Shown in pieces: positions 26,838 through 35,379 of a stretch of 64,000 bases of DNA. The stretch covers positions 720,368 to 784,367 of the forward strand of contig DELZ01000005.1 of assembly GCA_002354635.1 (NCBI GenBank), in the 5' to 3' direction. This DNA is from Sphingomonadales bacterium UBA2683. GTDB lineage: Bacteria; Pseudomonadota; Alphaproteobacteria; Sphingomonadales; Sphingomonadaceae. The notes beneath the pieces are model-generated. The model did not search any database and was not told the origin of the DNA. It worked only from the letters and a program-made list of their open reading frames with translations. Both the position numbers and the translations under genes were made by a program. The first letter of the stretch is position 1. Each line of letters opens with the position of its first letter.

Positions 26838-27281
26838 TCAGCCTCTGGAAATATTTCTATTGTCGAGCGCATATCTGCCCGGCCCGCGGCAGTAGATTAA
26901 GAACAGCGCGCCAAGAATGGCGATATTCTTGAACAAGGGGCCGACATGGCCGGGCGCAATATGGACAGTGACGGTAATCGGAACCAGCGTGACGAATATC
27001 AGCAGCGCCGAAAGCCGGGTCATCCAGCCCAGGGCGAGCATCACCCCGAAAATGATGAATATGGCGCCCGACAGCCACAGCAGCCAGGACGGGTTGCCGA
27101 CCATGTTGATAACATCCCACCACGGCGAATCTGTCATCCGGTCGAGCATGTACTGATGTTCTCCAAAATGCCCCAGACCGCCAATGATGAAAATCAGGCT
27201 GGTCAGGACACGGAATACGGGATCGGCCCAGGCACTGAGCTTGTGAGAGGGCGCTATGAAAGTCTCAATTGCCCGGATCAT
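26838..27281 (-). CDS. DoxX family membrane protein of the sulfide operon
   Basis: A 147-residue membrane protein with four predicted helices (FRVLTSLIFIIGGLGHFGEH near residue 23-42, then LLWLSGAIFIIFGVMLALGWM). It belongs to the DoxX family, which in archaea forms part of thiosulfate:quinone oxidoreductase (DoxDA). Gene order suggests a quinone-linked role next to cydAB, but evidence is limited to context. It is 3 bases before cydA and overlaps the SulP gene by 4 bases. Confidence 0.83.
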   Translation of the reverse strand: MIRAIETFIAPSHKLSAWADPVFRVLTSLIFIIGGLGHFGEHQYMLDRMTDSPWWDVINMVGNPSWLLWLSGAIFIIFGVMLALGWMTRLSALLIFVTLVPITVTVHIAPGHVGPLFKNIAILGALFLIYCRGPGRYALDNRNISRG

Positions 27282-29047
27282 ATCATACCTCTGGCCATCC
27301 AGTTATCGGGATCGGTGTCGGCCTCATCTTCCGCATTCGCAATTGCAATTAACGCCGAATAAGCTGCGTTTTGCGAAAGGAAGACCTTGCCCGACAATTG
27401 CTCGAGAAAATGCGAGCGTTTCAGCCGGTCCATGACCGGCCCCTTCACTTCGGACAGATGCAGCGAAATGCCGCCATCCTCGAGCCGGTGGTTGATCGCC
27501 TCGATGCTTTCCAGCGCCGAGGCATCAATCGCATTGACCGCCGAGCACATCAAAATGACATGGCGGACGGTTTTCTGTTCGGCGACCTGCTCGAGAATGA
27601 ATTCCTCCAGCCAGCGGGCGTTGAGATAGGTCAGGCTTTCATCGATGCGGATGGTCAATATGCGGGGATCGGTGAACACCTTGTGCCGGTTGACGTTGCG
27701 AAAATGCTCGGTCTCGGGAACTCGCCCGACAATCGCGGCATGGGGGCGCGAACTGCGCCAAAGGAAGAGCGCGAGGCTGAGTCCGACACCGGCGATCACG
27801 CCCGGTTCGACGCCAGCGAGCAAGGTGACACCGATGGTTGCGGCCATCGCCGAAAAGTCCATTTTTGAATAGCGCCAGATGGTCTGCGGGGTTTTGAAGT
27901 CGACGAGACTGAGCACGGCGACAATGATCGTCGCGGCCAGAGTGGCGATGGGAAGAGAAGCGAGCAGCGGGGTGAGAAACAGCGCAGCGAGGGCGATGCC
28001 GACCGCGGTGAAGGCACCGGCCGCCGGGGTTTCTGCCCCGGCATCGAAATTCACCACCGAGCGGGCGAAGCCGCCGGTGACCGGATAGCCACCGGAAAAA
28101 GCTGCCGACAGGTTGGCCGCGCCCAGACCGATCAGTTCCTGATCCGGATCGATCCGCTGACGCCGCTTGGCCGCCAGGGTCTGGCCGACCGATACCGATT
28201 CCACAAAGCCGATGATGCTGAGCAGCAGTGCCGGGATGGCCAGGGTTTTCCAAAGCTCCAGATCAATCAGCGGCACGGAAAAGGGTGGCAGGCTTTGCGG
28301 AATGTCGCCGACAACTTTCACGCCCTGGGCCTCGAGTCCGAACAGGATGGTGGCGATGGTCGAAACGGCTACGGCGGCGATCGGTCCGGCCTTGGCCAGC
28401 AGTTCGGCCGGCCGTGCGGGTATGCCAAAACGCATCAGCAACGGCTTCAGTCCCTTGCGTACCCAGAACAGAAAGGCGGTTGCCGAAACACCGATAATCA
28501 GCGTCGGCAGATTGGTGGTCCCGATGGTGGCGACAATGCTGGACAGCAGCTCGGGCATGGCCGCACCGCTCGCCTTGATACCGAAGATCGACTTCAACTG
28601 GCTGGTGGCGATGATGATGCCGCTGGCGGTGATAAAGCCCGACACGACGGGGTGGGAGAGCAGGTTGGCGAGAAAGCCCAGCTTGAATATGCCGAGAAGC
28701 AGAAGGAACAGGCCCGAAAGCAGGGCCAGTACCAGGGCGGCGGCGATAAATTCCGCGCTGCCGGGCGCGGCAATGGCGCTGGCTGCGGTCAGGGTCATCA
28801 GCGACACGACCGCGACCGGGCCAACGGCCAGCGTCCGGCTGGTCCCGAATATCGCATAGGCAATCAGCGGCAGGATCGAGGCATAGAGTCCGATTTCGGG
28901 CGGCAATCCGGCGAGCATGGCATAGGCCAGGCTTTGCGGGATCAGCATGATCGTGACGATGATCGCCGCGACGCCGTCGTTGGTCAGAGTTGTGCCATTG
29001 TAGCGGCGGCCCCAATCCAGGATTGGCAAATAGCGGGCAATTTTCAT
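27278..29047 (-). CDS. SulP family anion transporter with STAS domain
   Basis: A 589-residue SulP protein: about 12-14 helices (residues 20-430) and a C-terminal STAS domain (about 440-555; LTIRIDESLTYLNARWLEEF, then HVILMCSAVNAIDASALESIE). The typical PQSLAYAMLAGLPPEIGLYASILP segment is present. SulP proteins move sulfate, bicarbonate or related anions. Inside a sulfide-oxidation operon the likeliest job is exchange of sulfite/sulfate or thiosulfate. It is 8 bases after the sqr-like gene. Confidence 0.92.
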   Translation of the reverse strand: MKIARYLPILDWGRRYNGTTLTNDGVAAIIVTIMLIPQSLAYAMLAGLPPEIGLYASILPLIAYAIFGTSRTLAVGPVAVVSLMTLTAASAIAAPGSAEFIAAALVLALLSGLFLLLLGIFKLGFLANLLSHPVVSGFITASGIIIATSQLKSIFGIKASGAAMPELLSSIVATIGTTNLPTLIIGVSATAFLFWVRKGLKPLLMRFGIPARPAELLAKAGPIAAVAVSTIATILFGLEAQGVKVVGDIPQSLPPFSVPLIDLELWKTLAIPALLLSIIGFVESVSVGQTLAAKRRQRIDPDQELIGLGAANLSAAFSGGYPVTGGFARSVVNFDAGAETPAAGAFTAVGIALAALFLTPLLASLPIATLAATIIVAVLSLVDFKTPQTIWRYSKMDFSAMAATIGVTLLAGVEPGVIAGVGLSLALFLWRSSRPHAAIVGRVPETEHFRNVNRHKVFTDPRILTIRIDESLTYLNARWLEEFILEQVAEQKTVRHVILMCSAVNAIDASALESIEAINHRLEDGGISLHLSEVKGPVMDRLKRSHFLEQLSGKVFLSQNAAYSALIAIANAEDEADTDPDNWMARGMI

Positions 29048-29055
29048 GGACTATC

Positions 29056-30660
29056 CTATTGCGCGTCGATGCGGTGGGGCTTCACCATCCATTCCCGCCC
29101 CTTGAGCATGCCATGCCAATAGACCGGAGGCAATATCGTGTCCTTGAGCAGCCAGGACAGTCGCGATGGTCTGGTGCCATCGATCAGCCAGTTGGGGAAG
29201 CTGGGCAGCAGCTTGCCGCCATAGCCGAATTCGGCGAGCACGACCTTGCCGCGCTCGACGGTCAGCGGGCAACTGCCATAGCCGTCATAATCGGCGACCG
29301 GCGGCCTGCCGTCGAGGGCGGCGAGCGCATTGACGGCCACCACCGGCGCCTGCTTGCGGACAGCCGCCATGGTCTTGGCATTGGGTGCGCTGCAGGCATC
29401 GCCCAGCGCGAATATATTGGCATATTTAGCGTGGCGCAGGGTCGCCGGATCGACATCTACAAAACCGCTTTCGGCTGCCAGCGGACTGGAGCGGATGAAA
29501 TCTGGAGCCATTTGCGGCGGGACCACATGGATCATGTCGAATGCCACTTCAACGCGTTCAGTTTGCTCGCCCCGTTTCTGTTCGAAGGTGGCAATCTTGC
29601 CAGGACCATCGACTGCCACCAGGCGGGACTCCAGGTTCAGATGGGCATCGTAGCGCTCGATATATTCCATCAGGGCCGGGACATATTCCTGGACACCGAA
29701 CAGCACCGGACCCGTATTGTGGAACTGCACGTCGATATTGCCCAGGACGCCTGCCCTTTCCCACTTGCTGCACGACAGGTACATCGCCTTTTGCGGTGCG
29801 CCGGCGCATTTGATCGGCATCGGCGGTTGGGTGAACAGGGCGGTGCCGTGGCTCATGTCCTTGACCAGCCGGTAGGTGTAGGGGGCGAGGTCGAAACGGT
29901 AATTGGACGTGACGCCGTTCTTGCCCAATGTCTCAGGCAGGCCGTCAATCGCGGCCCAATCCAGCTTGATTCCCGGACAGACGATCAGGACGTCATAGCG
30001 GATCTCCTGCCCGTCGGTTGTCATGACGGCATTGTTCTCCGGGTCAAAGCTGGTGGCCGCGGACTTGATCCATTGCGCCCCGGACGGGATCAGGTCCTTT
30101 TCCTTGCGGTGCGTGAACTCCGCGGAAAAGGCGCCGCCACCGACCATCGTCCAGCCGGGCTGGTAATAATGGTCATCGGCGGGGTCGATGATGGCGAGCG
30201 AGATTTTCCGGTTGCGCTTCAGCATGCTGGCGGCGGTGGCGATGCCGGCGGAGCCGCCACCGACGATGACAACATCAAAGCGGCCGCCGCCTCCCGATGG
30301 CGAAAGGGATTCTCCGGATGCCGCCCGCGCCATTTCGGCGAGCTTTGTCGACCGGGCACCCGACCGGCAATAGGCGAGCGCGGGAGCGGGAACGGCGGCA
30401 AGAGTCGCCGCCATTTTTTCGCCGTCCCGACCGGTGATCGCACCGGACACCGCCGGAACATAGGCGAATCGCAGGCCAGCCTTTTCCGCCGCCTCTGCCA
30501 CAGCGTCGGAGCGCGGATGATCGCCGGTCTCCTCATCGGGCCGATTGCAGATGATAGACCGGAAGCCGGCCGCCGCCAACGCTGCTACATCATCCAGCTG
30601 TAGTTGCGGCGAGACACTTATGGCATCATTCAGCTGGGTAATTTCCGGCTTGCTTGTCAT
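29056..30660 (-). CDS. DUF442 phosphatase/thiol domain fused to sulfide:quinone oxidoreductase
   Basis: A 534-residue fusion. Residues 1-115 form a DUF442 (Blh-like, dual-specificity phosphatase-fold) domain with the active-site type motif AYCRSGARS (Cys98). From about residue 124 (FDVVIVGGGSAGIATA) it is a flavoprotein of the type II SQR family, with GAPQKAMYLSC and FALGDACSAPNAKTMAAVRKQAPV blocks. SQR oxidises sulfide to a persulfide and reduces quinone. The fused domain may act as persulfide acceptor. It is the central enzyme of the operon. Confidence 0.93.
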   Translation of the reverse strand: MTSKPEITQLNDAISVSPQLQLDDVAALAAAGFRSIICNRPDEETGDHPRSDAVAEAAEKAGLRFAYVPAVSGAITGRDGEKMAATLAAVPAPALAYCRSGARSTKLAEMARAASGESLSPSGGGGRFDVVIVGGGSAGIATAASMLKRNRKISLAIIDPADDHYYQPGWTMVGGGAFSAEFTHRKEKDLIPSGAQWIKSAATSFDPENNAVMTTDGQEIRYDVLIVCPGIKLDWAAIDGLPETLGKNGVTSNYRFDLAPYTYRLVKDMSHGTALFTQPPMPIKCAGAPQKAMYLSCSKWERAGVLGNIDVQFHNTGPVLFGVQEYVPALMEYIERYDAHLNLESRLVAVDGPGKIATFEQKRGEQTERVEVAFDMIHVVPPQMAPDFIRSSPLAAESGFVDVDPATLRHAKYANIFALGDACSAPNAKTMAAVRKQAPVVAVNALAALDGRPPVADYDGYGSCPLTVERGKVVLAEFGYGGKLLPSFPNWLIDGTRPSRLSWLLKDTILPPVYWHGMLKGREWMVKPHRIDAQ

Positions 30661-30687
30661 CGGACATCCTTCTCGTTTCTGTCTGTT

Positions 30688-31095
30688 CTAGCTTGTCACA
30701 CGATGCATTATCATCCCTGCCAATAATGCGATCACAAAGGCCAGTGCGGGCAGGGGATTGATTGCAAGATCGGCCAGCCCCGGTCCCGGACACAGGCCGC
30801 TGATGCCCCAGCCCGTACCGAACAATATAGCGCCGATGACCAGCTTGCGATCGATCAGCGATGTGCCGGGCAGCGAGAAATGCGCATCGGCAAAAGGCTT
30901 GTCGAGCCGACGCTGGATGAGCCAGGCCACCGCCATCGGGATCATTGCGCCGCCCATCACGAAGGCGAGCGTCGGATCCCAATGTCCGAACAGGTCAAGA
31001 AATCCCTGTACCCGGGCCGGATCGGCCATGCCCGAAAAGGCGAGACCCGCGCCAAACAGTGCGCCGGCAAGCAGGGCAACCAGAAATTGCTTCAT
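30688..31095 (-). CDS. YeeE/YedE (DUF6691) sulfur transport membrane protein, first half
   Basis: A 135-residue membrane protein of the YeeE/YedE group, with the motifs GAGLAFSGMADPARVQGFLD and FGTGWGISGLCPGPGLADL. The cysteine in GLCPGPG lines the thiosulfate pathway in the full-length family. It overlaps the second half gene by 4 bases; the two are split halves of the usual fused protein (PmpA/PmpB arrangement). I start at MKQFLVALLAG (31095), not at the upstream in-frame codons. Confidence 0.88.
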   Translation of the reverse strand: MKQFLVALLAGALFGAGLAFSGMADPARVQGFLDLFGHWDPTLAFVMGGAMIPMAVAWLIQRRLDKPFADAHFSLPGTSLIDRKLVIGAILFGTGWGISGLCPGPGLADLAINPLPALAFVIALLAGMIMHRVTS

Positions 31096-31532
31096 AGCAA
31101 ACCTCCCGCGCGCATCAGCGCGACCGTTACGAAGCCGCTGGCCATGAATATTGCCGTGGCAATCAGCGAGCGGGGCGACAGCCTGGACATGCCGCACACA
31201 CCATGACCACTGGTGCAGCCGGAACCCAGACGGGTCCCGTAACCGACCAGCAATCCGCCGATCAGCAGCGGAATGATCGAGGGTGGAAAGCGGGTTTCTA
31301 TGCCGCCGGCGAGAGACGAAATAATCAGCGCCCCCAGCGGCAGGCCAATGACAAAGGCGAGAGCGATGCCTCGCGGCGCGCCGCCGTCGGCGATGCCGGT
31401 GGCGCGGGCAGCGAGCCCGCTGACCCCGGCAATGCGACCGAGGCCGAGCAGCATAAGGGCGGCGGCGACACCGATCATCAGTCCGCCGATCAGGCCTTCA
31501 ACCGGCATGGCATGGGGAAAAGCGGAGAGCAT
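31092..31532 (-). CDS. YeeE/YedE sulfur transport membrane protein, second half
   Basis: A 146-residue membrane protein paired with the neighbour. It contains GYGTRLGSGCTSGHGVCGMSRLSPRS, read in pieces GTRLGSGCTSGHGVCG and SRLSPRSLIAT, with three cysteines typical of YeeE/YedE. In the split PmpAB arrangement both halves are required. It shares one base with the persulfide dioxygenase stop. Likely imports thiosulfate or exports a sulfur compound; direction is unknown. Confidence 0.88.
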   Translation of the reverse strand: MLSAFPHAMPVEGLIGGLMIGVAAALMLLGLGRIAGVSGLAARATGIADGGAPRGIALAFVIGLPLGALIISSLAGGIETRFPPSIIPLLIGGLLVGYGTRLGSGCTSGHGVCGMSRLSPRSLIATAIFMASGFVTVALMRAGGLL

Positions 31533-32449
31533 CAGACGCCGTTCAACGGCACTTTGAGGTAGCGCACGCCATTGTCTTCCGCGGGCGGCAAATGGCCCGC
31601 GCGCATGTTGACCTGAACCGACGGCAGAATCAGGCGCGGCATATCCAGCGTCTTGTCGCGCTCGGTCCGCATCTTGACAAATTCGTCCTCGGTCACGCCG
31701 TCATGCGCATGGATATTGTGCTTCCGCTCTTCGGCAACGGTGGTTTCCCAGACATATTCGGTCCGGCCCTCCGGCAGATAGTCGTGACACATGAACAGGC
31801 GGGTGGTGTCGGGCAGCGACAATATCCGCCGCATGGACTGGTAGAGCTTGCGTGCGTCGCCACCGGGAAAATCGGCTCTTGCCGTGCCATAGTCGGGCAT
31901 GAACATGGTATCGCCGACGAAGACCGCGTCTCCTATGACATAGGCGATACAGGCAGGCGTATGGCCGGGAACATGCATCACGGTCACGTCGATACTGCCG
32001 ATCTTGAACGTGTCGCCGTCGGCGAAGAGACGATCAAAGTCCGATCCGTCCCGTTGAAATTCGGTGCCGGCGTTGAACAATTTTCCGAATACATTCTGTA
32101 CCGTCACAATATGCTCGCCGATCGCGATCTTGCCGCCGAGCTTGTTCTGCAGATAGGGTGCCGCCGAGAGATGGTCGGCATGGGCGTGGGTCTCCAGCAG
32201 CCATTCGACCTTGAGGTCGTGCCCCTCCACATAGGCGATAACCTGATCGGCGGAATCAAAAGAGGTTCGGCCCGAAGCCGGATCAAAATCGAAAACGCTG
32301 TCGATGATAGCGGCGCATTTGGTGGCCGTGTCGTGCACCACATAGGTCACGGTATAAGTAGCGTGATCAAAAAATGACTGGATCACGGGGATGCTTTGCT
32401 GCGCACGGGTAATCTGTTCTGTCGCATGAATCAGGGCCGAATCGGTCAT
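31532..32449 (-). CDS. Persulfide dioxygenase-like MBL-fold protein (ETHE1/Blh family)
   Basis: A 305-residue MBL-fold protein. The metal motif ETHAHADHLSAAPYLQ (HxHxDH) is at about residues 85-100, and further ligands are in MHVPGHTPACIAY and FVGDTMFMPDYG. The sequence matches the ETHE1/Blh persulfide dioxygenases, which oxidise glutathione persulfide to sulfite. First gene of the sulfide operon, divergent from a peroxiredoxin. It should handle the persulfide made by SQR. Confidence 0.92.
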   Translation of the reverse strand: MTDSALIHATEQITRAQQSIPVIQSFFDHATYTVTYVVHDTATKCAAIIDSVFDFDPASGRTSFDSADQVIAYVEGHDLKVEWLLETHAHADHLSAAPYLQNKLGGKIAIGEHIVTVQNVFGKLFNAGTEFQRDGSDFDRLFADGDTFKIGSIDVTVMHVPGHTPACIAYVIGDAVFVGDTMFMPDYGTARADFPGGDARKLYQSMRRILSLPDTTRLFMCHDYLPEGRTEYVWETTVAEERKHNIHAHDGVTEDEFVKMRTERDKTLDMPRLILPSVQVNMRAGHLPPAEDNGVRYLKVPLNGV

Positions 32450-32472
32450 AGGAAATTCCTTATATTCATATT

Positions 32473-32500
32473 TACATAAATCATGTAATACATTATATGT
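32473..32500. promoter_or_regulatory. Palindromic operator region between the sulfide operon and the peroxiredoxin-arsR unit
   Basis: Two AT-rich dyads lie between the divergent starts: TACAT-AAATC-ATGTA (32473-32487, perfect) and ACAT-TAT-ATGT (32490-32500, perfect). BigR/SqrR-type ArsR proteins bind AT-rich dyads of this sort and repress sulfide-oxidation genes. The linked ArsR is the obvious candidate. This is an inference from position and symmetry. Confidence 0.65.
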
Positions 32501-32549
32501 GTTGCGTCAATATGCGGACACTGGCAAATCTCCGGAAAGGCTGAAACTA

Positions 32550-33179
32550 ATGACAGATGCGTTGCAAAAAAAGTCCGGTTCATTGCGTATCGGGGACGTC
32601 GCGCCGGATTTCGAGGCGCGCACCACCCATGGTCCGGTCAAATTGTCCGACTATCGCGGGCGGTGGCTGGTTTTCTTTTCCCATCCCGCCGATTTTACGC
32701 CGGTATGTACGACGGAATTTGTCGCGTTCGCACGGAATCAGGAGAAGTTCGCGGCGATGGACTGCGCGCTGCTCGGCTTGTCGGTGGACAGCCTCTATGC
32801 CCATTTCGCCTGGGTGCGCGCGATCGAGGGCAGATTTGGTGTCAAAATATCCTTTCCCATCGTCGAGGATCCCAGCATGGCAGTGGGTCACGCCTTTGGC
32901 ATGATTGATGAAAATGCTTCTGATTCCGCAGCCATGCGGACCAGCTATTTTATCGATCCCGCCGGCGTTGTACGGGCGACCACCTGCTATCCGCACAATG
33001 TCGGACGCTCGGTCGACGAGATGATCCGCCTGCTGGCAGCGCTGCAGCTGGCCGACGAGAAAGAGGTGCTGACACCGGAAGGCTGGCAGCCGGGGGATGA
33101 TGTGCTCGCGATCCCGTCGCTGGACCTGCCTGCCGGCCAGGACGACGACTGGTTCTGCCACCTGGTGAAGAACCCGTGA
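32550..33179 (+). CDS. 1-Cys peroxiredoxin (Prx6 type)
   Basis: A 209-residue peroxiredoxin of the Prx6 subfamily. Active site PADFTPVCTTEF contains the peroxidatic cysteine (about residue 52), followed later by FGVKISFPIVEDPSMAVGHAFGM and a C-terminal extension. It reduces peroxides and may reduce protein or low-molecular-weight persulfides. It overlaps the arsR gene by 4 bases and shares the divergent promoter region with the sulfide operon. I chose the ATG at 32550; upstream codons (from 32499) lack a ribosome site and lie in the operator region. Confidence 0.9.
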   Translation: MTDALQKKSGSLRIGDVAPDFEARTTHGPVKLSDYRGRWLVFFSHPADFTPVCTTEFVAFARNQEKFAAMDCALLGLSVDSLYAHFAWVRAIEGRFGVKISFPIVEDPSMAVGHAFGMIDENASDSAAMRTSYFIDPAGVVRATTCYPHNVGRSVDEMIRLLAALQLADEKEVLTPEGWQPGDDVLAIPSLDLPAGQDDDWFCHLVKNP

Positions 33180-33574
33180 CGGCGATTTTTGAAAGCCGCG
33201 CCCGCGCCGATACCGCGACCGAGAAGCTGAAAATCTATGCGCAGCCGCAGCGGCTGATGATCCTGTCCTATCTCTTGCGCGGGGAGAGCAGCGTCAGCGA
33301 CATCGACCGGTCGACCGGTATCGGCCAGCCGGCGCTCAGCCAGCAACTGGCGGCGCTGAGACAGGCAGATGTGGTCAGAACACGGCGCGAGGGTAAGCAG
33401 ATTTGCTATGATCTGGCCGATGAATCGGTCCGGCTCTGCGTCCGGACGATGGAGGCGTTGCTGACAGACCAGCCCGATCCACAAAAGATTTTACAGGCAG
33501 CGACCGTTGCCGACAATGCCGCTGAAAAACCGGCGACCGGCTCCGGAACGGCGGGATTTGCCAAAATATTGTAG
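33176..33574 (+). CDS. ArsR-family regulator, probable sulfide/persulfide sensor
   Basis: A 132-residue ArsR/SmtB-family winged helix protein starting with GTG; its recognition helix region is IGQPALSQQLAALRQADVV (about residues 49-67), the typical QPALSQQL pattern of the BigR/SqrR group. Its only cysteines are Cys77 (KQICYDL) and Cys88 (VRLCVR). BigR and SqrR sense persulfide through two cysteines placed differently (near residue 41 and 107), so this protein would need another pair. Coupled to the peroxiredoxin. Confidence 0.88.
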   Translation: MTAIFESRARADTATEKLKIYAQPQRLMILSYLLRGESSVSDIDRSTGIGQPALSQQLAALRQADVVRTRREGKQICYDLADESVRLCVRTMEALLTDQPDPQKILQAATVADNAAEKPATGSGTAGFAKIL

Positions 33575-33590
33575 GACAGGAACATAACTT

Positions 33591-34466
33591 ATGAACAATG
33601 ATTCAGCCAATGATGCGCTCAAGCCCGAAGAACTGAAACCGGAAGACTGGGCCGGCGAAATGGGGTTGAAATGGCTGGCCAGCCTGTCCCTGTTCGAGGA
33701 GATGATCGCCCCGATCGGTGACGCCTTGCTGGGCCGCGCCGATTATCATGACGGCGAGACGGTGATCGATCTCGGCTGCGGCGGCGGCGCCACGACTCTG
33801 GCCATCTCGCGAAATGTTGCCCCTTCGGGCAAAGTCATGGGCGTCGATATTTCGCCCGATCTGGTTGCGGCCGCTCAACAGCGCGCGGAACAGAGCGGGG
33901 CAACCAATATCGGGTTCACTTGTGCCGATGCGTCGACCGTCTCTCTGGCTGATGCGCCTTATGATCGCCTGTTTTCGCGCTTCGGCAGCATGTTCTTCGA
34001 GGATCCGGTCAGCGCTTTTTCCCATTTGCACAGCCTGCTGCGCAAGGGTGGCCGGATTGATCTGGCGGTATGGGGGCCGCCGCGCGACAATCTTTGGATG
34101 ATGGAAATGATGGGTGTGGTCAGGAACCATGTTGAAGTTCCGCCCGCGGTGCCGCGCGCGCCGGGACCATTTGCTTTCGAGGATCTCGAATATCTGGGCG
34201 AGATCATGGTCGGCAGCGGCTTCAGCGAAGTCAAGGTCGAGACCTATGATGGCCTGCAACCCGTCGGCGGTGTCGGCGCGACACCCGAAAAAGCGGTGGA
34301 ATTCGCTTTTGCCTCGCTGGCGGTCGGGCGCTTGCTGAATGACAAGGGTGAAGCGACACGGGAAGCCGCCGGCCGGGAGCTGGCCGATGTTTTTGCCCGG
34401 CACCATATTCCGGGCAAGGGCGTGATGATGCAGGGCAAAGCCTGGCTGGTATCCGCAATCGCCTGA
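33591..34466 (+). CDS. SAM-dependent class I methyltransferase
   Basis: A 291-residue Rossmann-fold methyltransferase. The SAM-binding motif is VIDLGCGGGATTLAISRN (about residues 57-74); motif II-like segment VMGVDISPDLVAAA follows. Acceptor unknown. It begins 16 bases after arsR, so it probably belongs to the same transcript. A link to sulfur metabolism is only suggested by position. Confidence 0.88.
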   Translation: MNNDSANDALKPEELKPEDWAGEMGLKWLASLSLFEEMIAPIGDALLGRADYHDGETVIDLGCGGGATTLAISRNVAPSGKVMGVDISPDLVAAAQQRAEQSGATNIGFTCADASTVSLADAPYDRLFSRFGSMFFEDPVSAFSHLHSLLRKGGRIDLAVWGPPRDNLWMMEMMGVVRNHVEVPPAVPRAPGPFAFEDLEYLGEIMVGSGFSEVKVETYDGLQPVGGVGATPEKAVEFAFASLAVGRLLNDKGEATREAAGRELADVFARHHIPGKGVMMQGKAWLVSAIA

Positions 34467-34570
34467 CCATCGTCAATGGCGCCAGACATCTGTTCGAGGA
34501 GCCCGGGACCCTGGAGGAAGTGATTGTGCACGCCGGCGCCTGGTTCAGTGTGCATCGCGATGGTCGATGA
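34439..34570 (+). pseudogene. Possible remnant of a longer gene (C-terminal peptide only)
   Basis: A frame in the gap after the methyltransferase gives RHLFEEPGTLEEVIVHAGAW and then FSVHRDGR before a stop. The residue composition looks like a genuine coding tail, but no start codon lies upstream in this frame and no ribosome site is present. It may be the remnant of a gene lost by deletion. Low confidence. Confidence 0.3.
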
Positions 34571-34581
34571 GGAGAGGGCAG

Positions 34582-35238
34582 GTGGATGGACGGGAATTTT
34601 CTTTTGAAAACAGACGGGATGCTGGCCGGAAGCTCGCCGGAGAGTTGAGCCGGCGAGATTTCGATAATCCTCTGATCCTGGCCCTGCCTCGCGGCGGCGT
34701 ACCGGTCGCCTATGAGGTCGCCAAAGCCCTTGGGGCGGAGATGGATCTGCTGTTTGTCAAGAAACTCGGTGCGCCCGGCTGGCCGGAATATGGCATCGGT
34801 GCGGTGGTAGACGGTGACAGCCCACAGATCGTGCTCACGGAAGAGATCGTCCGTCAGCTTAAACCAGGCCCGGAGTATGTCGAGGCCGAGATGCAGCGGC
34901 AGTTGAAGGAAATTGCCCGGCGACGCGCGACCTATCTGGGGAATAGTCAGCCTATCGAAATGGAAGGCCGTACTGTGATTATCGTGGATGACGGTATCGC
35001 GACCGGTGGAACGGTCAGGGCTGCGCTGAAGGGCGTGCGCAAGAACAAGCCGCGCAAAATAATCTTGGCAGTGCCGGTTGCACCTTCTTCGGCCTTGGAA
35101 GAATTAAGGGACGAATGCGACGAGATTGTCTGCCTGTCCACCCCTACTCCATTCGGTGCGGTCGGGTCCTTCTATCGTGATTTTGATCAGACCAGTGACG
35201 GCGAAGTTGTCTCGTTGATGGCTGACAAGCAACTTTGA
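34582..35238 (+). CDS. Phosphoribosyltransferase-family protein
   Basis: A 218-residue protein of the type I phosphoribosyltransferase fold; the PRPP-binding loop is VIIVDDGIATGGTVRAALKG (about residues 131-150). A GxxxxxK pattern and an N-terminal LPRGGVPVAYEVAKALGAEMDL block agree. Such stand-alone proteins are often found near esterase or dienelactone hydrolase genes in bacteria and their substrate is not known. I prefer the GTG at 34582, which has a GGAGAGGG site 5 bases upstream, to an ATG five codons earlier. Confidence 0.85.
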   Translation: MDGREFSFENRRDAGRKLAGELSRRDFDNPLILALPRGGVPVAYEVAKALGAEMDLLFVKKLGAPGWPEYGIGAVVDGDSPQIVLTEEIVRQLKPGPEYVEAEMQRQLKEIARRRATYLGNSQPIEMEGRTVIIVDDGIATGGTVRAALKGVRKNKPRKIILAVPVAPSSALEELRDECDEIVCLSTPTPFGAVGSFYRDFDQTSDGEVVSLMADKQL

Positions 35239-35379
35239 CCAGATCGTTTGATCAGCGCGCGTCTGCCTGACAGCACATTCCGTAACAATACCTATCGTTC
35301 CTGTTCCATGGTCAACCTAGAATGAATGAATACAGTCGAACCATCCAGATGATTGATGGTCTGTTAAAAGGAGCGAGGC

